A DNA stretch of 64,000 nt, from contig CALRPI020000005.1 in assembly GCA_943370025.1 (NCBI GenBank), positions 46,797 to 110,796 of the forward strand, written 5' to 3'. Below the pieces are notes generated by a model, which was given only the letters and a program-made list of their open reading frames with translations, was not told where the DNA came from and did no database searches. A program made the position numbers and the translations under genes. The DNA is from JAAUUE01 sp943370025. GTDB taxonomy: Bacteria; Cyanobacteriota; Cyanobacteriia; Cyanobacteriales; JAAUUE01. Positions 1-9,131 of the stretch are shown piece by piece (position 1 is the first letter of the stretch; every line of letters starts with the position of its first letter).

Positions 1-2082
1 GTAACTAACTCCTAGGTATCTTTCTAGAGCATCAAAAATAGTTTGTTCTCGAAAGGGCTTGCGGATAAAGTCATCGCAGCCAGTGGAGAGGATGACTGCT
101 TTTTCTTCTTCGAGAACGCTAGCAGTCAGGGCGATGATGGCGGTGGCTTGTCCTTGGAGAGTTGATTTAATATAGGTTGTGGCTTCATAGCCATCCATAA
201 TGGGCATTCGCATATCCATAAAAATTAGGTGAGGCAGCCATGTCTCCCAGAGGTCGATCGCTTCCCTGCCATTACTTGCTTCTTCAACTATGAAACCTAG
301 GGGTTCAAGGAATTTCCTCAGGAGTTGACGGTTCACCAATTTATCATCAACAACTAATATTTTATAGCTTGGTTGATCGGGAGCTAAACCAATTATTTTT
401 CCAGAGATAGTAGAGTAATGATTGAGGGTTTCTGCTCCTAGAGATGTTTGAATTTGAAACTGGAAAGTTGTCCCTGCGCCTAGTTGGCTAGTAACACTAA
501 TATCACCACCCATCAGTTGCACAAATCTCCGGCTGATGGCTAAACCCAAGCCAGTACCTTCGTGAGTTTCTCGTCCGGCTTGTGCCTGATTAAAAGCCTC
601 AAATATCTGGGGCAATTCTTCGATCGAAATCCCCACCCCTGTATCTTGAACAATAAAGTTCAGGATAAAGGGACTACTGAGAGTTTGATTATCTGGGGCT
701 GTATTGAGCAGGTTTGCCTGAAGTTTAACTGTTCCAGCATGGGTGAATTTCAAGGCATTACTTAATAAATTAATCAGCACTTGCCGGAGTTTAACCCCAT
801 CGGTATAGATATGTTGAGGAGTTAGCTCTTGATATTCAAAAATCAACTTTAATTCATTATTGATTGCTTGGAGCTGAAACATATCTTCTAAGTCTTGGAG
901 GAGGTGGTGTAGATCTACATTTTCTAGGTTGAGAGTAGTTTTGCCAGCCTCAATTTTTGAGAGATCTAAGACTTGATTAATTAAAGTTAGTAAGTATTCC
1001 CCACTCCGGTAAATAATGTGGATATTTTCTGCTTGTTCCGCCGAGATATGGCTGCTGCGGAGCATCACCTGAGAAAATCCCAGAATGGCGTTGAGGGGCG
1101 ATCGCAATTCATGACTCATGTTAGCTAAGAATCTACTCTTGGCTTGATTTGCTGCCTCGGCAGCTTCTTTGGCAGCTTGCATGGCGGCTTCTGCTTGCTT
1201 GCGGACATCAATATTGCGAGCTACCCAGATCACTCCATTGTTGGGCATCAGAGAAATACTGGCGGTAAACCAGGTTTGGCGATCACCAAGCTGGAGGCTA
1301 TATTCAAAATTTAACATTTGTTGGCTATCTCGAGCTTCCTGAACTACCTGCGCCCAAATTTCTCTGGTTTCTTCAGCAAAGAACTGCTGAATAGTTACAT
1401 CTAAGAGTTCATCAGCTCCCTCAAAGCCACGGGGACTAGTAGGTGCGACCTCGATACTCCCGGTTTCATCAATCACCAAGACAATATCTGTCATCGCCTC
1501 AAAAACTGCCCGGATACTAGCTTCGGAGGTGCGGAGCTTTTGGGTTAATAATTTTCGGTCTTGAATTTCCTGTTGCAGTTGGGTATTTGCAACTGTTAGC
1601 TCTTGGGTGCGATCGATAACTTTTTGTTCTAAGGAAGCATTAAGAATTTTCAGCTCTTCATTTTGGAGCGCCAGTTGCTTGCTCTGGTCATAGCTCCGCA
1701 ATGCCTCGGTTACGGTCAAGCATAGATCCACATTGTCCCAAGGTTTGGCAATGTAGCGGTAGAGGTTAGCATAATTAACCGCGTTGGCAATGGTTTCGAT
1801 GCTGGCTTGTCCAGTTAGTAATATTTTGATGGTTTCCCTAGATTCGGCATGAATTTGAATTAATAATTCATCGCCTTTCAACCCCGGCATAATTTGGTCA
1901 GAAATAATTAGAGGTATTTCTATTTGCTCCTGTTGTAATTCCCGAAAGATGGCGATCGCCTCTTCTGCACTTTCAGCTACTTCGATACTGTAATGATTAC
2001 CTAAGTGCTGTTTCAGTCGATGGTAGAGACTATCTAAAATCATTCGTTCATCATCAACGCACAGAATAACTTGTTTAGACAT
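1..2082 (-). CDS. Hybrid sensor histidine kinase (REC-PAS-HisKA-HATPase-REC), cut by window edge
   Basis: I read this from the minus strand starting at the ATG at 2082; the frame stays open to base 1, so the C-terminus lies outside the window. An N-terminal receiver domain (residues 1-120, starts MSKQVILCVDDE) is followed by a coiled coil containing the motif RTQEL. Next come a PAS domain (about 190-310), a HisKA box with NMSHELRSPLN near residue 325, an HATPase domain with DTGVGI and GTGLGLAI, and a second receiver (MDMRMPIMDGYEA) that is almost complete at the edge. It starts 21 bp after the clpB stop on the same strand, so it may be co-transcribed with clpB. The ligand is unknown. Confidence 0.9.
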   Translation of the reverse strand, partial: MSKQVILCVDDERMILDSLYHRLKQHLGNHYSIEVAESAEEAIAIFRELQQEQIEIPLIISDQIMPGLKGDELLIQIHAESRETIKILLTGQASIETIANAVNYANLYRYIAKPWDNVDLCLTVTEALRSYDQSKQLALQNEELKILNASLEQKVIDRTQELTVANTQLQQEIQDRKLLTQKLRTSEASIRAVFEAMTDIVLVIDETGSIEVAPTSPRGFEGADELLDVTIQQFFAEETREIWAQVVQEARDSQQMLNFEYSLQLGDRQTWFTASISLMPNNGVIWVARNIDVRKQAEAAMQAAKEAAEAANQAKSRFLANMSHELRSPLNAILGFSQVMLRSSHISAEQAENIHIIYRSGEYLLTLINQVLDLSKIEAGKTTLNLENVDLHHLLQDLEDMFQLQAINNELKLIFEYQELTPQHIYTDGVKLRQVLINLLSNALKFTHAGTVKLQANLLNTAPDNQTLSSPFILNFIVQDTGVGISIEELPQIFEAFNQAQAGRETHEGTGLGLAISRRFVQLMGGDISVTSQLGAGTTFQFQIQTSLGAETLNHYSTISGKIIGLAPDQPSYKILVVDDKLVNRQLLRKFLEPLGFIVEEASNGREAIDLWETWLPHLIFMDMRMPIMDGYEATTYIKSTLQGQATAIIALTASVLEEEKAVILSTGCDDFIRKPFREQTIFDALERYLGVSY

Positions 2083-2103
2083 ATTGCAAATAATCAGCCA
2101 TAT

Positions 2104-4722
2104 CTATTCCTTCTTCTGAAAAGTTAGATGCTCCTCTAGGCAATCCACCCAAATTGTATCCCCAGAAATAAAAGTATTTTCGAGGAGCTTGGTGGCGATC
2201 GGGTTTTCGATTTCCCTCTGGATTGCCCTCTTCAGAGGTCTGGCTCCATAGACCGGATCGTAGCCCACATCGGTGATGTAGGTCAGAGCCGCAGGGGATA
2301 TTTCAATGCCAATTTTTTGATCCGAGAGAAGATTTTGCACCCGTTTGAGTTGGATGGTCACAATCTGCCGTAGCTCCGCCTTGCTGAGGGTGTGGAAGAT
2401 AATCGTGTCATCGAGGCGGTTGAGAAATTCGGGGCGGAAGTGCGATCGTAGCGCCTCCATCACCCGTTTTTCCATCTCCCCATAAGTGGCATCATCCCCA
2501 CTGACACTCAAGATATGTTTACTGCCAATATTGCTGGTCATGACAATAATGGTGTTGCGGAAATCCACCGTCCGCCCCTGAGAATCGGTCAGCCTGCCAT
2601 CATCTAATACCTGCAAGAGAATATTAAACACATCCGGATGAGCTTTCTCCACTTCATCTAGCAGCACCACCGAGTAGGGGCGGCGGCGGATCGCCTCCGT
2701 CAGTTGTCCGCCCTCTTCGTAACCCACATAGCCGGGGGGCGAACCCACGAGGCGAAACACGGTTTGCTTCTCCATATACTCCGACATATCCAGCCGCACC
2801 ATCGAGTCTTCACTATCAAAGAGAAATTCCGCCAATGCCCTAGCTAGTTCTGTCTTGCCCACCCCGGTTGGTCCCATGAACAGGAAGGAGCCGATCGGTC
2901 TCCCCGGATCCTTCATCCCAGCCCTAGCTCGACGAATTGCCGCCGACACTGCCACCACCGGCTCGCTCTGTCCAATAATTCGTTGATGCAGGTGGCTTTC
3001 CAGTTGCAATAACTTTTGCCGCTCCGATTCCAACAAGCGGCTAACGGGGATGCCAGTCCATTTGCCCACAATTTCGGCAATATCGGCATCGGTAACTTGC
3101 TCTCGCAGCAGGGATTTCCCTTGGGATTGCATCTCCAAAAGCTGGGTTTCCTTGGATTCCCGCTCCCGTTGCACCGTTTCCCACCGCCCATACTTGAGTT
3201 GGGCAGCCTTATTCAGGTCGTAAGCCCGTTCTGCCTGCTCTACTTGCAACCGGAGTTGTTCCTCCTCTTCCTTGAGCAGCTTGATATCATCGAGTAATTG
3301 TTTATCGGTCTGCCATTGGGATTCCAGAGCTTCTTGGCGGGGCTTCAGTTCACTGATTTCTAGCTTCAGCTTTTCCAGACGCTCTTGGGAGTTGCGAAAG
3401 GCTTGGCTAGCTTTGTTTGCCCCTTCCCCTTCGATCGAGAGTTTTTCCATTTCCAATTGGGTCAAACGGCGCTCGATCGCCTCCAGTTCCGTTGGCTTGG
3501 AGGTGATTTGCATTTTCAGCTTGGCAGCCGCTTCATCAACTAGGTCGATCGCCTTATCGGGCAGGAAGCGATCGGTAATGTAGCGATGGGAAAGGGTCGC
3601 CGCCGCCACAAGAGCCGAATCGGTGATCTGTACCCCGTGATGTACTTCATAACGCTCTTTCAGCCCCCGCAGAATCGAAATCGCATCTTCTACTCCCGGT
3701 TCAGGGACAAAAACCTGCTGAAAGCGCCGTTCTAAAGCCGCATCTTTCTCAATATGTTTCCGGTACTCATCAAGGGTGGTGGCTCCAATACAGCGCAGTT
3801 CTCCTCTTGCCAGCATGGGTTTGAGTAAATTCCCTGCATCCATTGTTCCGTTGGCAGCTCCCGCTCCCACGACTGTATGCAGTTCGTCAATGAATAGAAC
3901 TATCTGTCCGTTGGATTCTAAAACTTCCTTCAGCACTGCTCGGAGGCGGTCTTCAAATTCCCCTCGGTACTTAGCTCCAGCGATTAAACTGCCCATATCA
4001 AGGGAAATTAACTGGCGATTTTTTAGGGATTCTGGCACATCGCCATTAATAATTCGCTGTGCCAAACCTTCAGCGATCGCTGTCTTCCCCACTCCCGGTT
4101 CCCCAATTAAGACAGGGTTATTTTTGGAACGGCGGGAGAGGACTTGAATTACTCGGCGAATTTCTTCATCTCGACCGATGACGGGATCCAGTTTACCGCC
4201 CTTAGCTTGTTCGGTGAGATCCCGACCGTATTTTTCTAGGGCAGCATAGCGATTTTCCGAGCTTTGATCCGTGACTTTTTGGCTGCCCCGGATCGATTTA
4301 ATTGCCGCTTCTAATTTTGCTGTGTCAGTATTGAAAGTCTTCAGGGTGCGGCGGCCTAGGCGATCGTCCTCGGCAAAAGCCAACCACATATGCTCCACCG
4401 CAATAAAATCATCAGCAAAATCTACCCGGAAGGCTTCGGCGCGATCGAGCATGATATCCAAGCCCCGCCCTAGGTACAACTGATCCACCGTGGGGAACCG
4501 AGGCTGGCGGCTAGTGAAGTTCTCAATTTGTTTCTTGAAGGGGGGAATATCAATCAAGACGCGGAGCATAATCGTATCGGTCAAGCCTTCCTGTTCCAAT
4601 AGGGCAATGATCAGGTGTTCTACCTCTAGCTGCTGATTCCGAAACCGTCGTGCCACATCCTGAGACTTGACGATCGCCTCCCAAGCCTTATCTGTGAATT
4701 TACTATAATCTGTAGGTTGCAT
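2104..4722 (-). CDS. clpB: ATP-dependent disaggregase chaperone ClpB
   Basis: The 872-residue protein has the full ClpB order: an N domain (1-150), AAA-1 with Walker A GEPGVGKT at residues 207-214, a long coiled-coil middle domain rich in Glu, Lys and Leu (about 400-530), and AAA-2 with GPTGVGKT near residue 615. The length is normal for the family. The middle domain separates it from ClpC. ClpB hexamers, working with DnaK, pull proteins out of aggregates after heat stress. The N-terminus (MQPTDYSKFTDKAWEAI) resembles cyanobacterial ClpB1 rather than ClpB2, from memory of the families. Several plus-strand open frames across the gene are shadows. Confidence 0.97.
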   Translation of the reverse strand: MQPTDYSKFTDKAWEAIVKSQDVARRFRNQQLEVEHLIIALLEQEGLTDTIMLRVLIDIPPFKKQIENFTSRQPRFPTVDQLYLGRGLDIMLDRAEAFRVDFADDFIAVEHMWLAFAEDDRLGRRTLKTFNTDTAKLEAAIKSIRGSQKVTDQSSENRYAALEKYGRDLTEQAKGGKLDPVIGRDEEIRRVIQVLSRRSKNNPVLIGEPGVGKTAIAEGLAQRIINGDVPESLKNRQLISLDMGSLIAGAKYRGEFEDRLRAVLKEVLESNGQIVLFIDELHTVVGAGAANGTMDAGNLLKPMLARGELRCIGATTLDEYRKHIEKDAALERRFQQVFVPEPGVEDAISILRGLKERYEVHHGVQITDSALVAAATLSHRYITDRFLPDKAIDLVDEAAAKLKMQITSKPTELEAIERRLTQLEMEKLSIEGEGANKASQAFRNSQERLEKLKLEISELKPRQEALESQWQTDKQLLDDIKLLKEEEEQLRLQVEQAERAYDLNKAAQLKYGRWETVQRERESKETQLLEMQSQGKSLLREQVTDADIAEIVGKWTGIPVSRLLESERQKLLQLESHLHQRIIGQSEPVVAVSAAIRRARAGMKDPGRPIGSFLFMGPTGVGKTELARALAEFLFDSEDSMVRLDMSEYMEKQTVFRLVGSPPGYVGYEEGGQLTEAIRRRPYSVVLLDEVEKAHPDVFNILLQVLDDGRLTDSQGRTVDFRNTIIVMTSNIGSKHILSVSGDDATYGEMEKRVMEALRSHFRPEFLNRLDDTIIFHTLSKAELRQIVTIQLKRVQNLLSDQKIGIEISPAALTYITDVGYDPVYGARPLKRAIQREIENPIATKLLENTFISGDTIWVDCLEEHLTFQKKE

Positions 4723-4808
4723 TATTCATCCATGAGTACCGTGGTCGTTGAGCTTTGCCCAACCGCTCTGTCTCTCTATCCTAACGGATTTTGTCCCTTT
4801 AATAAGGG

Positions 4809-5393
4809 TTAAAGAATAGAATGAATACTTTCCACAACCTGCTCAATAAAATCTACAGCCTCATTGACAAGTTCCTCATTAATATTCCATCTATTGCCCA
4901 AGTCAAAGGTTGGATCTATATCAGCCTCGTGAGCGATTTTATTGCGGCGATCGACAATGATGCTTAATTTCTGTTTGATATCCCTAGCTGGTCTATCCAT
5001 TACCTTGCCAACTTCTTCCCATAATTTCTGATCTGAAATTAATCTAATTGCCTCTGCTATATTGTCTGGTTGCTGGAAACTTTTATAGCCATGGCGCTGC
5101 CGAATTTCATCTTCCAATAAATCATCAAGGCTTCTAGCACTACCTAAAGCAATCTGAAAGCGACCAAATGCTGGAGGTTCTGGGCGTGATCCTTGATAAA
5201 TCTCTAACATTCCTAATCTGACTACTTCATGGACGTAATAATCTAAAGCACTCACCGATAGAACTAGTGCCGCCCTCAAAATATCGGAAAGATCAATGGC
5301 TGGGGTGGATATTACCTTAACAGAATTATGAACAGCTATTAAATCTCGAACACGACTGATGCTAATACGGAATTGATCAAACGCAGACTGCAT
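4809..5393 (-). CDS. HEPN-domain protein (RiboL-PSP-HEPN-like), probable RNase partner of the ParA-like gene
   Basis: This 194-residue, mostly helical protein carries an R-x4-H motif (R150 to H155, in DRRNKIAHEAD). That motif is the catalytic signature of HEPN ribonucleases; the flanking HEADxD context resembles the RiboL-PSP-HEPN type. The ATG at 5393 lies inside the last codons of the upstream ParA-like gene (17-bp overlap), so the two are translationally coupled. HEPN proteins act as toxins or RNA-cleaving effectors in toxin-antitoxin and anti-phage systems. Cleavage by this protein is an inference. It is followed 86 bp later by clpB on the same strand. Confidence 0.75.
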   Translation of the reverse strand: MQSAFDQFRISISRVRDLIAVHNSVKVISTPAIDLSDILRAALVLSVSALDYYVHEVVRLGMLEIYQGSRPEPPAFGRFQIALGSARSLDDLLEDEIRQRHGYKSFQQPDNIAEAIRLISDQKLWEEVGKVMDRPARDIKQKLSIIVDRRNKIAHEADIDPTFDLGNRWNINEELVNEAVDFIEQVVESIHSIL

Positions 5394-6423
5394 TGGAAGT
5401 TAAATTAATGACTCGATCGGCTAATGTTGAAAAAGCATCTTTAAATTGCTCTTGAGAGTTTAAAGTAGTAGCTAAAACTCCGCCAGCTTGTTCAATTTGC
5501 TCAGTGGTTAATGCAAATACTGGTGTTTGAAAATCTTGTGAAATAGAGATAAGACTATCGAAGTTAGATATTTGGGTAAGACAAAAAGCATCGGTAATTC
5601 CTTCAGCAGAATAGATATGACGAGGAAAAGTCATATTTTCCTGACTTAATGCTTGAAACATTCTATCCATAGCATCATTTATAACAGCAGGATCAATTCT
5701 ATCTGTCAATTTTTTTATTCGATATTTTTCAATAACTATAATTGTCCCTAAGAATAGTGGCGTAACTTTAGGGAATGGATAATCAGCTTCTCTAAGAATT
5801 TTTAGCGCACTAGCTTTCTCTGCCCATTTATGCCATTTAGGTAAGATATTTATTAAGGAATCAATTGCCCTAACTGAGGACGAATCTGGAATTGTAGGAA
5901 CTAGAAAAAAATCACTAATCATAAATAGATTCTGAGTGAGTGAATTTGCATTTGGATTCATATCAATCAACATATAATCAGCAGAAAATTTCTCTGCGGT
6001 TTTTTCAAGAAGATACGAAATTGAACCGGGCAAGTTTTTAAGAGATATAATTGAACCACTTAATGATTGAGCAAGGCCTAATGTAGCTTCATACTCAGCA
6101 GCTCCAATATGTCCCGGCAATAAAAACAAGCCATCTTGTCCTTCAACAGGAATACATTCAACTGCTTTTATTAATCGAGGTTGTAATTCAAAGGCAGGAG
6201 CTAAACCAGCTTTTATATTTCGGTCATTTTTATAAATATGCTCCTCTATTTCCTCGTGTGTAGAGTATGCAATTACTATATTAGTAAGGTCACATTGAGA
6301 GGAGTCAGCATCCACAAGAATTACTCTTTTCCCCATTGATGCTAACATCCAGCCCAAATTAAAGGTTATTGTTGTTTTACCAACTCCACCTCTATTGTTG
6401 AAAATAGCAATTTTGTGAACCAT
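5377..6423 (-). CDS. ParA/MinD-like P-loop ATPase paired with HEPN protein
   Basis: The ATG at 6423 gives 348 residues beginning MVHKIAIFNNRGGVGKTT. The deviant Walker A follows the start directly, as is usual in ParA proteins; an in-frame TTG at 6438 is less likely. The usual signature lysine of KGGVGKT is arginine (R11). Further motifs are VDADSSQCDLT and a switch-like segment YMLIDMNPNANSLT. There is no partner parB-like gene or centromere-like repeat nearby, and the only partner is the overlapping HEPN gene, so chromosome partitioning is unlikely. A TATAAT box lies upstream on the minus strand at 6484-6489 without a good -35. Role: an ATPase controlling or sensing for the HEPN effector is inferred. 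Confidence 0.85.
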   Translation of the reverse strand: MVHKIAIFNNRGGVGKTTITFNLGWMLASMGKRVILVDADSSQCDLTNIVIAYSTHEEIEEHIYKNDRNIKAGLAPAFELQPRLIKAVECIPVEGQDGLFLLPGHIGAAEYEATLGLAQSLSGSIISLKNLPGSISYLLEKTAEKFSADYMLIDMNPNANSLTQNLFMISDFFLVPTIPDSSSVRAIDSLINILPKWHKWAEKASALKILREADYPFPKVTPLFLGTIIVIEKYRIKKLTDRIDPAVINDAMDRMFQALSQENMTFPRHIYSAEGITDAFCLTQISNFDSLISISQDFQTPVFALTTEQIEQAGGVLATTLNSQEQFKDAFSTLADRVINLTSNAVCV

Positions 6424-6535
6424 TTCTCTAAATTCCAAATTTATAAAAAGTTTGTCCGCAGTCTAAAGACTTGCATGAATTTCATTATAGCTTCTCTTCC
6501 TTGCCCGATAATGCGTCTGTATCAGATATGGATAT

Positions 6536-6754
6536 TTAACCTATTGATGACTCACTGGAATTCGATCGCAAAGATTCACGATACTCATGCCCCAACTGCA
6601 TTGCCTCATCATAGCTAGGATTATCAGCAAAGGTTCCGGCAATTTTTTCCCACCAAGGTTTAGGAGACAAGTTACTTTCTATCTTATTTTTCAGACGAGC
6701 AACTTCAGTTTCTAAAAGAGCTACCCTTTCTTCTAACTGCTCTGGCATTGGCAT
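6536..6754 (-). CDS. Small antitoxin-like protein, toxin missing
   Basis: The 72-residue protein has an N-terminal coiled coil (LEERVALLETEVARLKNKIE) and a conserved-looking tail (KPWWEKIAGTFADNP, then LGHEYRES). From memory, this type is common in cyanobacteria next to PIN-domain (VapC) toxins, where it would be the antitoxin. A strong Shine-Dalgarno GGGAGG precedes the ATG at 6754. Downstream there are only about 110 bases before the ParA-like gene, and I find no PIN-domain reading frame there. It therefore looks like an orphan antitoxin. The antitoxin role is inference. Confidence 0.6.
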   Translation of the reverse strand: MPMPEQLEERVALLETEVARLKNKIESNLSPKPWWEKIAGTFADNPSYDEAMQLGHEYRESLRSNSSESSIG

Positions 6755-6763
6755 TATCCTCCC

Positions 6764-6931
6764 TCATGGATTTTGCATCAACTCTTCTAGGTAAAGCCGA
6801 GTTGCTTCTTTCAACCCAGAGATCGCTAACTCCATAGTTTCTCCCTAATCCACAGTGCCAAAATCCACAGTGCCAACTTCTGGACACTCTGCTAAGTACA
6901 TATCATCTTCCCGATGCAGAATAACCTTCTG
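6764..6931 (-). pseudogene. HicB-family antitoxin-like remnant with internal TAG
   Basis: Reading the minus strand gives QKVILHREDDMYLAECPEVG, then TVDFGTVD, a TAG stop (6845-6847), and GETMELAISGLKEATRLYL before the final TGA. This is the HicB fold sequence ('LAECPEVGT...GET.EEA..NLKEAT'). There is a perfect 15-bp tandem duplication (6847-6861 and 6862-6876), which adds five codons. The stop falls where intact relatives usually have a Gln codon. No start codon is in frame upstream. No HicA toxin is visible. It lies directly before the orphan antitoxin-like gene. Confidence 0.6.
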
Positions 6932-7006
6932 GTGAGGATTTGTACTAGACTGGTTCTATCATAAATTCATTTAACAACCACTAACTATTTAACACAGGAG
7001 AACCAT

Positions 7007-7669
7007 ATGCTAGTTTACCTATTAGCGATCGCTTCTGGTTCAGGCAGTCTAGCTCTATTTTTGACCGCCTTTTTCTTGCCAGAAATTCACCGCAAGGGAG
7101 ATTTTATTTGGAGTGGCATTGGTTTATTTTATGCCCTCGTTTTGTGGATCATGGCATCTAAGGTTGGCGGTGGCTTGCTCTTGGGGGAAACTGCCGGAGT
7201 GGCGATCCTAGTCTGGGCAATCTCTCAGGTACTCCAAACCCGCTGGAAACTAGTCCCCCCAGAACAACGATCTGCTCCTTCTGTGGAATTAGTAGCCAAA
7301 ATTGAACAATTATTCAGCGAAGAGTCTCTACAAAAAATTCAAACCAAGGTAACGGAATTGGCTGGCAAAGTTAAATTGCCAGAAATGGGACAGGTAAAAA
7401 CCCCCAAAGCCAAGGTTGGCACAGAAGCTAGCCCAACCGTAGCACCTACCCCTACTCCAGAAGTCAGCTCAGAAGCTAGTCCAGCCGCAATACCTGCTCC
7501 TAGTCCAGAAGTTACCGTAGAAGTTATACCCGATGTGGCTCCAGCAACCACCCCAACAGATGCAAAGCCAGCCATAGACACAGAGGCAGAAAAGTCTCAA
7601 CCTGAAGTAACTGCTGCTCCTGAATCAGCAGTTTCTGAGCCTCCTTCCGACACCCCAACAGCAGAGTAG
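7007..7669 (+). CDS. ycf66: Ycf66 family protein
   Basis: The first 85 residues match the Ycf66 type: MLVYLLAIASGSGSLALFLT, a second membrane stretch (FIWSGIGLFYALVLWIMA) and a third near residue 65. The rest is a low-complexity tail rich in Pro, Thr, Ala and Glu (about 105-220), probably disordered. Ycf66 is found in cyanobacteria and some plastids and its function is not established. AGGAG lies about 6 bases before the ATG. A 12-bp hairpin (7695-7733) follows the stop and may end transcription. Confidence 0.85.
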   Translation: MLVYLLAIASGSGSLALFLTAFFLPEIHRKGDFIWSGIGLFYALVLWIMASKVGGGLLLGETAGVAILVWAISQVLQTRWKLVPPEQRSAPSVELVAKIEQLFSEESLQKIQTKVTELAGKVKLPEMGQVKTPKAKVGTEASPTVAPTPTPEVSSEASPAAIPAPSPEVTVEVIPDVAPATTPTDAKPAIDTEAEKSQPEVTAAPESAVSEPPSDTPTAE

Positions 7670-7694
7670 TTATAGACAAGACTGATGTATTTAG

Positions 7695-7733
7695 TATTTT
7701 TGTGGGCTTCGACGACCCTCACCCGCAAAAATA
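7695..7733. repeat. Hairpin with the recurring CTTCGACGACCCTC tip
   Basis: Arms TATTTTTGTGGG and CCCGCAAAAATA pair over 12 bp (one G-U). The loop contains CTTCGACGACCCTCA, a segment that recurs in other palindromes of this window near 42518, 59736, and (inverted) 42626 and 55138. It may act as a terminator for ycf66. Confidence 0.6.
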
Positions 7734-7786
7734 TCCAAAACAGTAGATAATTCGTGGGCAGTGCGTATATTCAAAATTATGTAATC

Positions 7787-8359
7787 ATGCAAACAATTTT
7801 AGATCTCCGCTCTAGCTTGGAACTGAATGATGACCAGTTTGCCAAAATTTGTCGGCACAACCCCGACCTAAAATTTGAGCGAACTGCTAAGGGAGAATTG
7901 GTGATTGTGGCATTGACGGGAGGAAATACGGGCAGACGGAACCTGAAACTATCAGGGCGACTTTTATTTTGGATTGAATCAACTGGCAATGGCGAAGGTT
8001 TTGATTCTTCTACAGGGTTTAAATTGCCGAATGGCAGTATTCGATCGCCCGATGTGGCGTGGGTCAGTACCCTAAGATGGCAGGATTTAACTCCAGAGCA
8101 ACAAAAAAGAATAGTTCCCTTGTGTCCCGATTTTGTAGTAGAACTGCGCTTTGCTAGTGATGATCCTAGGGATTTGCAGAAAAAGATGCAGGATTATATC
8201 GATAATGGTTTAAAGTTAGGCTGGCTGCTGGATCCAGAAACCAAAATAGTGGAAATCTACCGCTTTGATCAAGCGGTGGAGATATTAAATAATCCCGATC
8301 GCTTATCGGGAGAAGAGGTTTTACCGGGATTTGTTTTAGACCTAAATGGCATTCTTTGA
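7787..8359 (+). CDS. Uma2 family (DUF820) endonuclease-like protein
   Basis: Starting at the ATG at 7787 gives 190 residues; a GTG at 7754 would add 11 poorly supported residues. The sequence has the Uma2 layout: FERTAKGELVIV, GFDSSTGFKLPNGSIRSPDVAW, PDFVVELRF, KKMQDYIDNG and LGWLLDPE. These motifs contain the PD-(D/E)xK-like acidic residues. Uma2 genes are very numerous in cyanobacteria and their substrates are mostly unknown; a selfish or defence-related nuclease role has been suggested. It converges on pgsA, and the two 3' ends overlap by 18 bp. Confidence 0.85.
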   Translation: MQTILDLRSSLELNDDQFAKICRHNPDLKFERTAKGELVIVALTGGNTGRRNLKLSGRLLFWIESTGNGEGFDSSTGFKLPNGSIRSPDVAWVSTLRWQDLTPEQQKRIVPLCPDFVVELRFASDDPRDLQKKMQDYIDNGLKLGWLLDPETKIVEIYRFDQAVEILNNPDRLSGEEVLPGFVLDLNGIL

Positions 8360-8872
8360 TTCCTTATCAGAAATGCCACCCCAGAGATAAATCCCCCCAG
8401 AAACTAGGGTAAAGATTACCGAGATACCAAAAATAACTAAAATAGGTGGTTGCCAACTTTCTGGCAGGGGAGCAATCAAGAGGGCGATCGCCACAATTTG
8501 GCTGACGGTTTTTAGCTTGCCCCAGATATTTGCCCCAGAAACTGTGGTTTGATTGATCCGCCATCCAGCGATCGTCAACTCCCGCGCCAAGATTAAAAAC
8601 ACTGCCCAAGCCGGAATTCTGCCCATCTGAATTAGGACTAACAAAGGAGCTAGTACCAACAACTTATCCACTAAGGGATCCAGAAACTTCCCCAACTCCG
8701 TTACCTGATCAAACCTTCGGGCTACATAGCCATCTAGCCAATCTGTTGCTGCTGCTACCAGAAATATGCCCAGACAAATCCAGCGACTGGCGATCGTGGG
8801 ATTGCTTAAGCCGTAGAGCAGAAAAGGTAAAGTAAACAAACGAGAAACCGTGATCCAGTTGGCTAAATTCAT
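8342..8872 (-). CDS. pgsA: CDP-diacylglycerol-glycerol-3-phosphate 3-phosphatidyltransferase
   Basis: This 176-residue integral membrane protein contains the complete CDP-alcohol phosphotransferase motif: D44, D47, G48, A51, R52, G61, D65 and D69 with family spacing (DWLDGYVARR ... GKFLDPLVDK). It makes phosphatidylglycerol phosphate from CDP-diacylglycerol and glycerol-3-phosphate. This is the committed step to phosphatidylglycerol, which thylakoid photosystems require. Four to five hydrophobic segments are visible. Length is typical. The identification as PgsA rather than another CDP-alcohol transferase rests on overall similarity (starts MNLANWITVSRL). Confidence 0.9.
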   Translation of the reverse strand: MNLANWITVSRLFTLPFLLYGLSNPTIASRWICLGIFLVAAATDWLDGYVARRFDQVTELGKFLDPLVDKLLVLAPLLVLIQMGRIPAWAVFLILARELTIAGWRINQTTVSGANIWGKLKTVSQIVAIALLIAPLPESWQPPILVIFGISVIFTLVSGGIYLWGGISDKESKNAI

Positions 8873-8901
8873 TTTCGGTTAGTCCTAATAATAACTTTAG
8901 G

Positions 8902-8942
8902 GTTAAGGGGATGCCCCCGCAGCGCGGGGGCATCCCCTTAAC
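8902..8942. repeat. Perfect 19-bp inverted repeat
   Basis: Arms GTTAAGGGGATGCCCCCGC and its exact complement are separated by AGC. It lies between the divergent pgsA and rimP leader. Followed by CTCTTTT on the plus strand. It is one of many GC-tipped palindromes in this window and could be a terminator or a mobile palindrome. Confidence 0.8.
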
Positions 8943-9131
8943 TCTTTTATTCGTAGAGGCAGAGTAAAAGTCATGAGGTTTTGTGCTAACCTAAATGTAC
9001 TACCTAGAAGGTTTTTCTCTCTAGGCTGAGAGTTAAATTTGGGCTAGTCTTTATTGCTAGTGATCAAGCCCGAAACTGCGTCAATCTCCCTGCCCAATAG
9101 GCAGGAACATAGACATCATTTCATTCGTGGG

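Noticed and set aside
6705..6887. 60-codon minus-strand open frame
   Set aside because: It is an out-of-frame reading of the HicB-like remnant and the antitoxin-like gene; the HicB frame has family motifs and this one does not.
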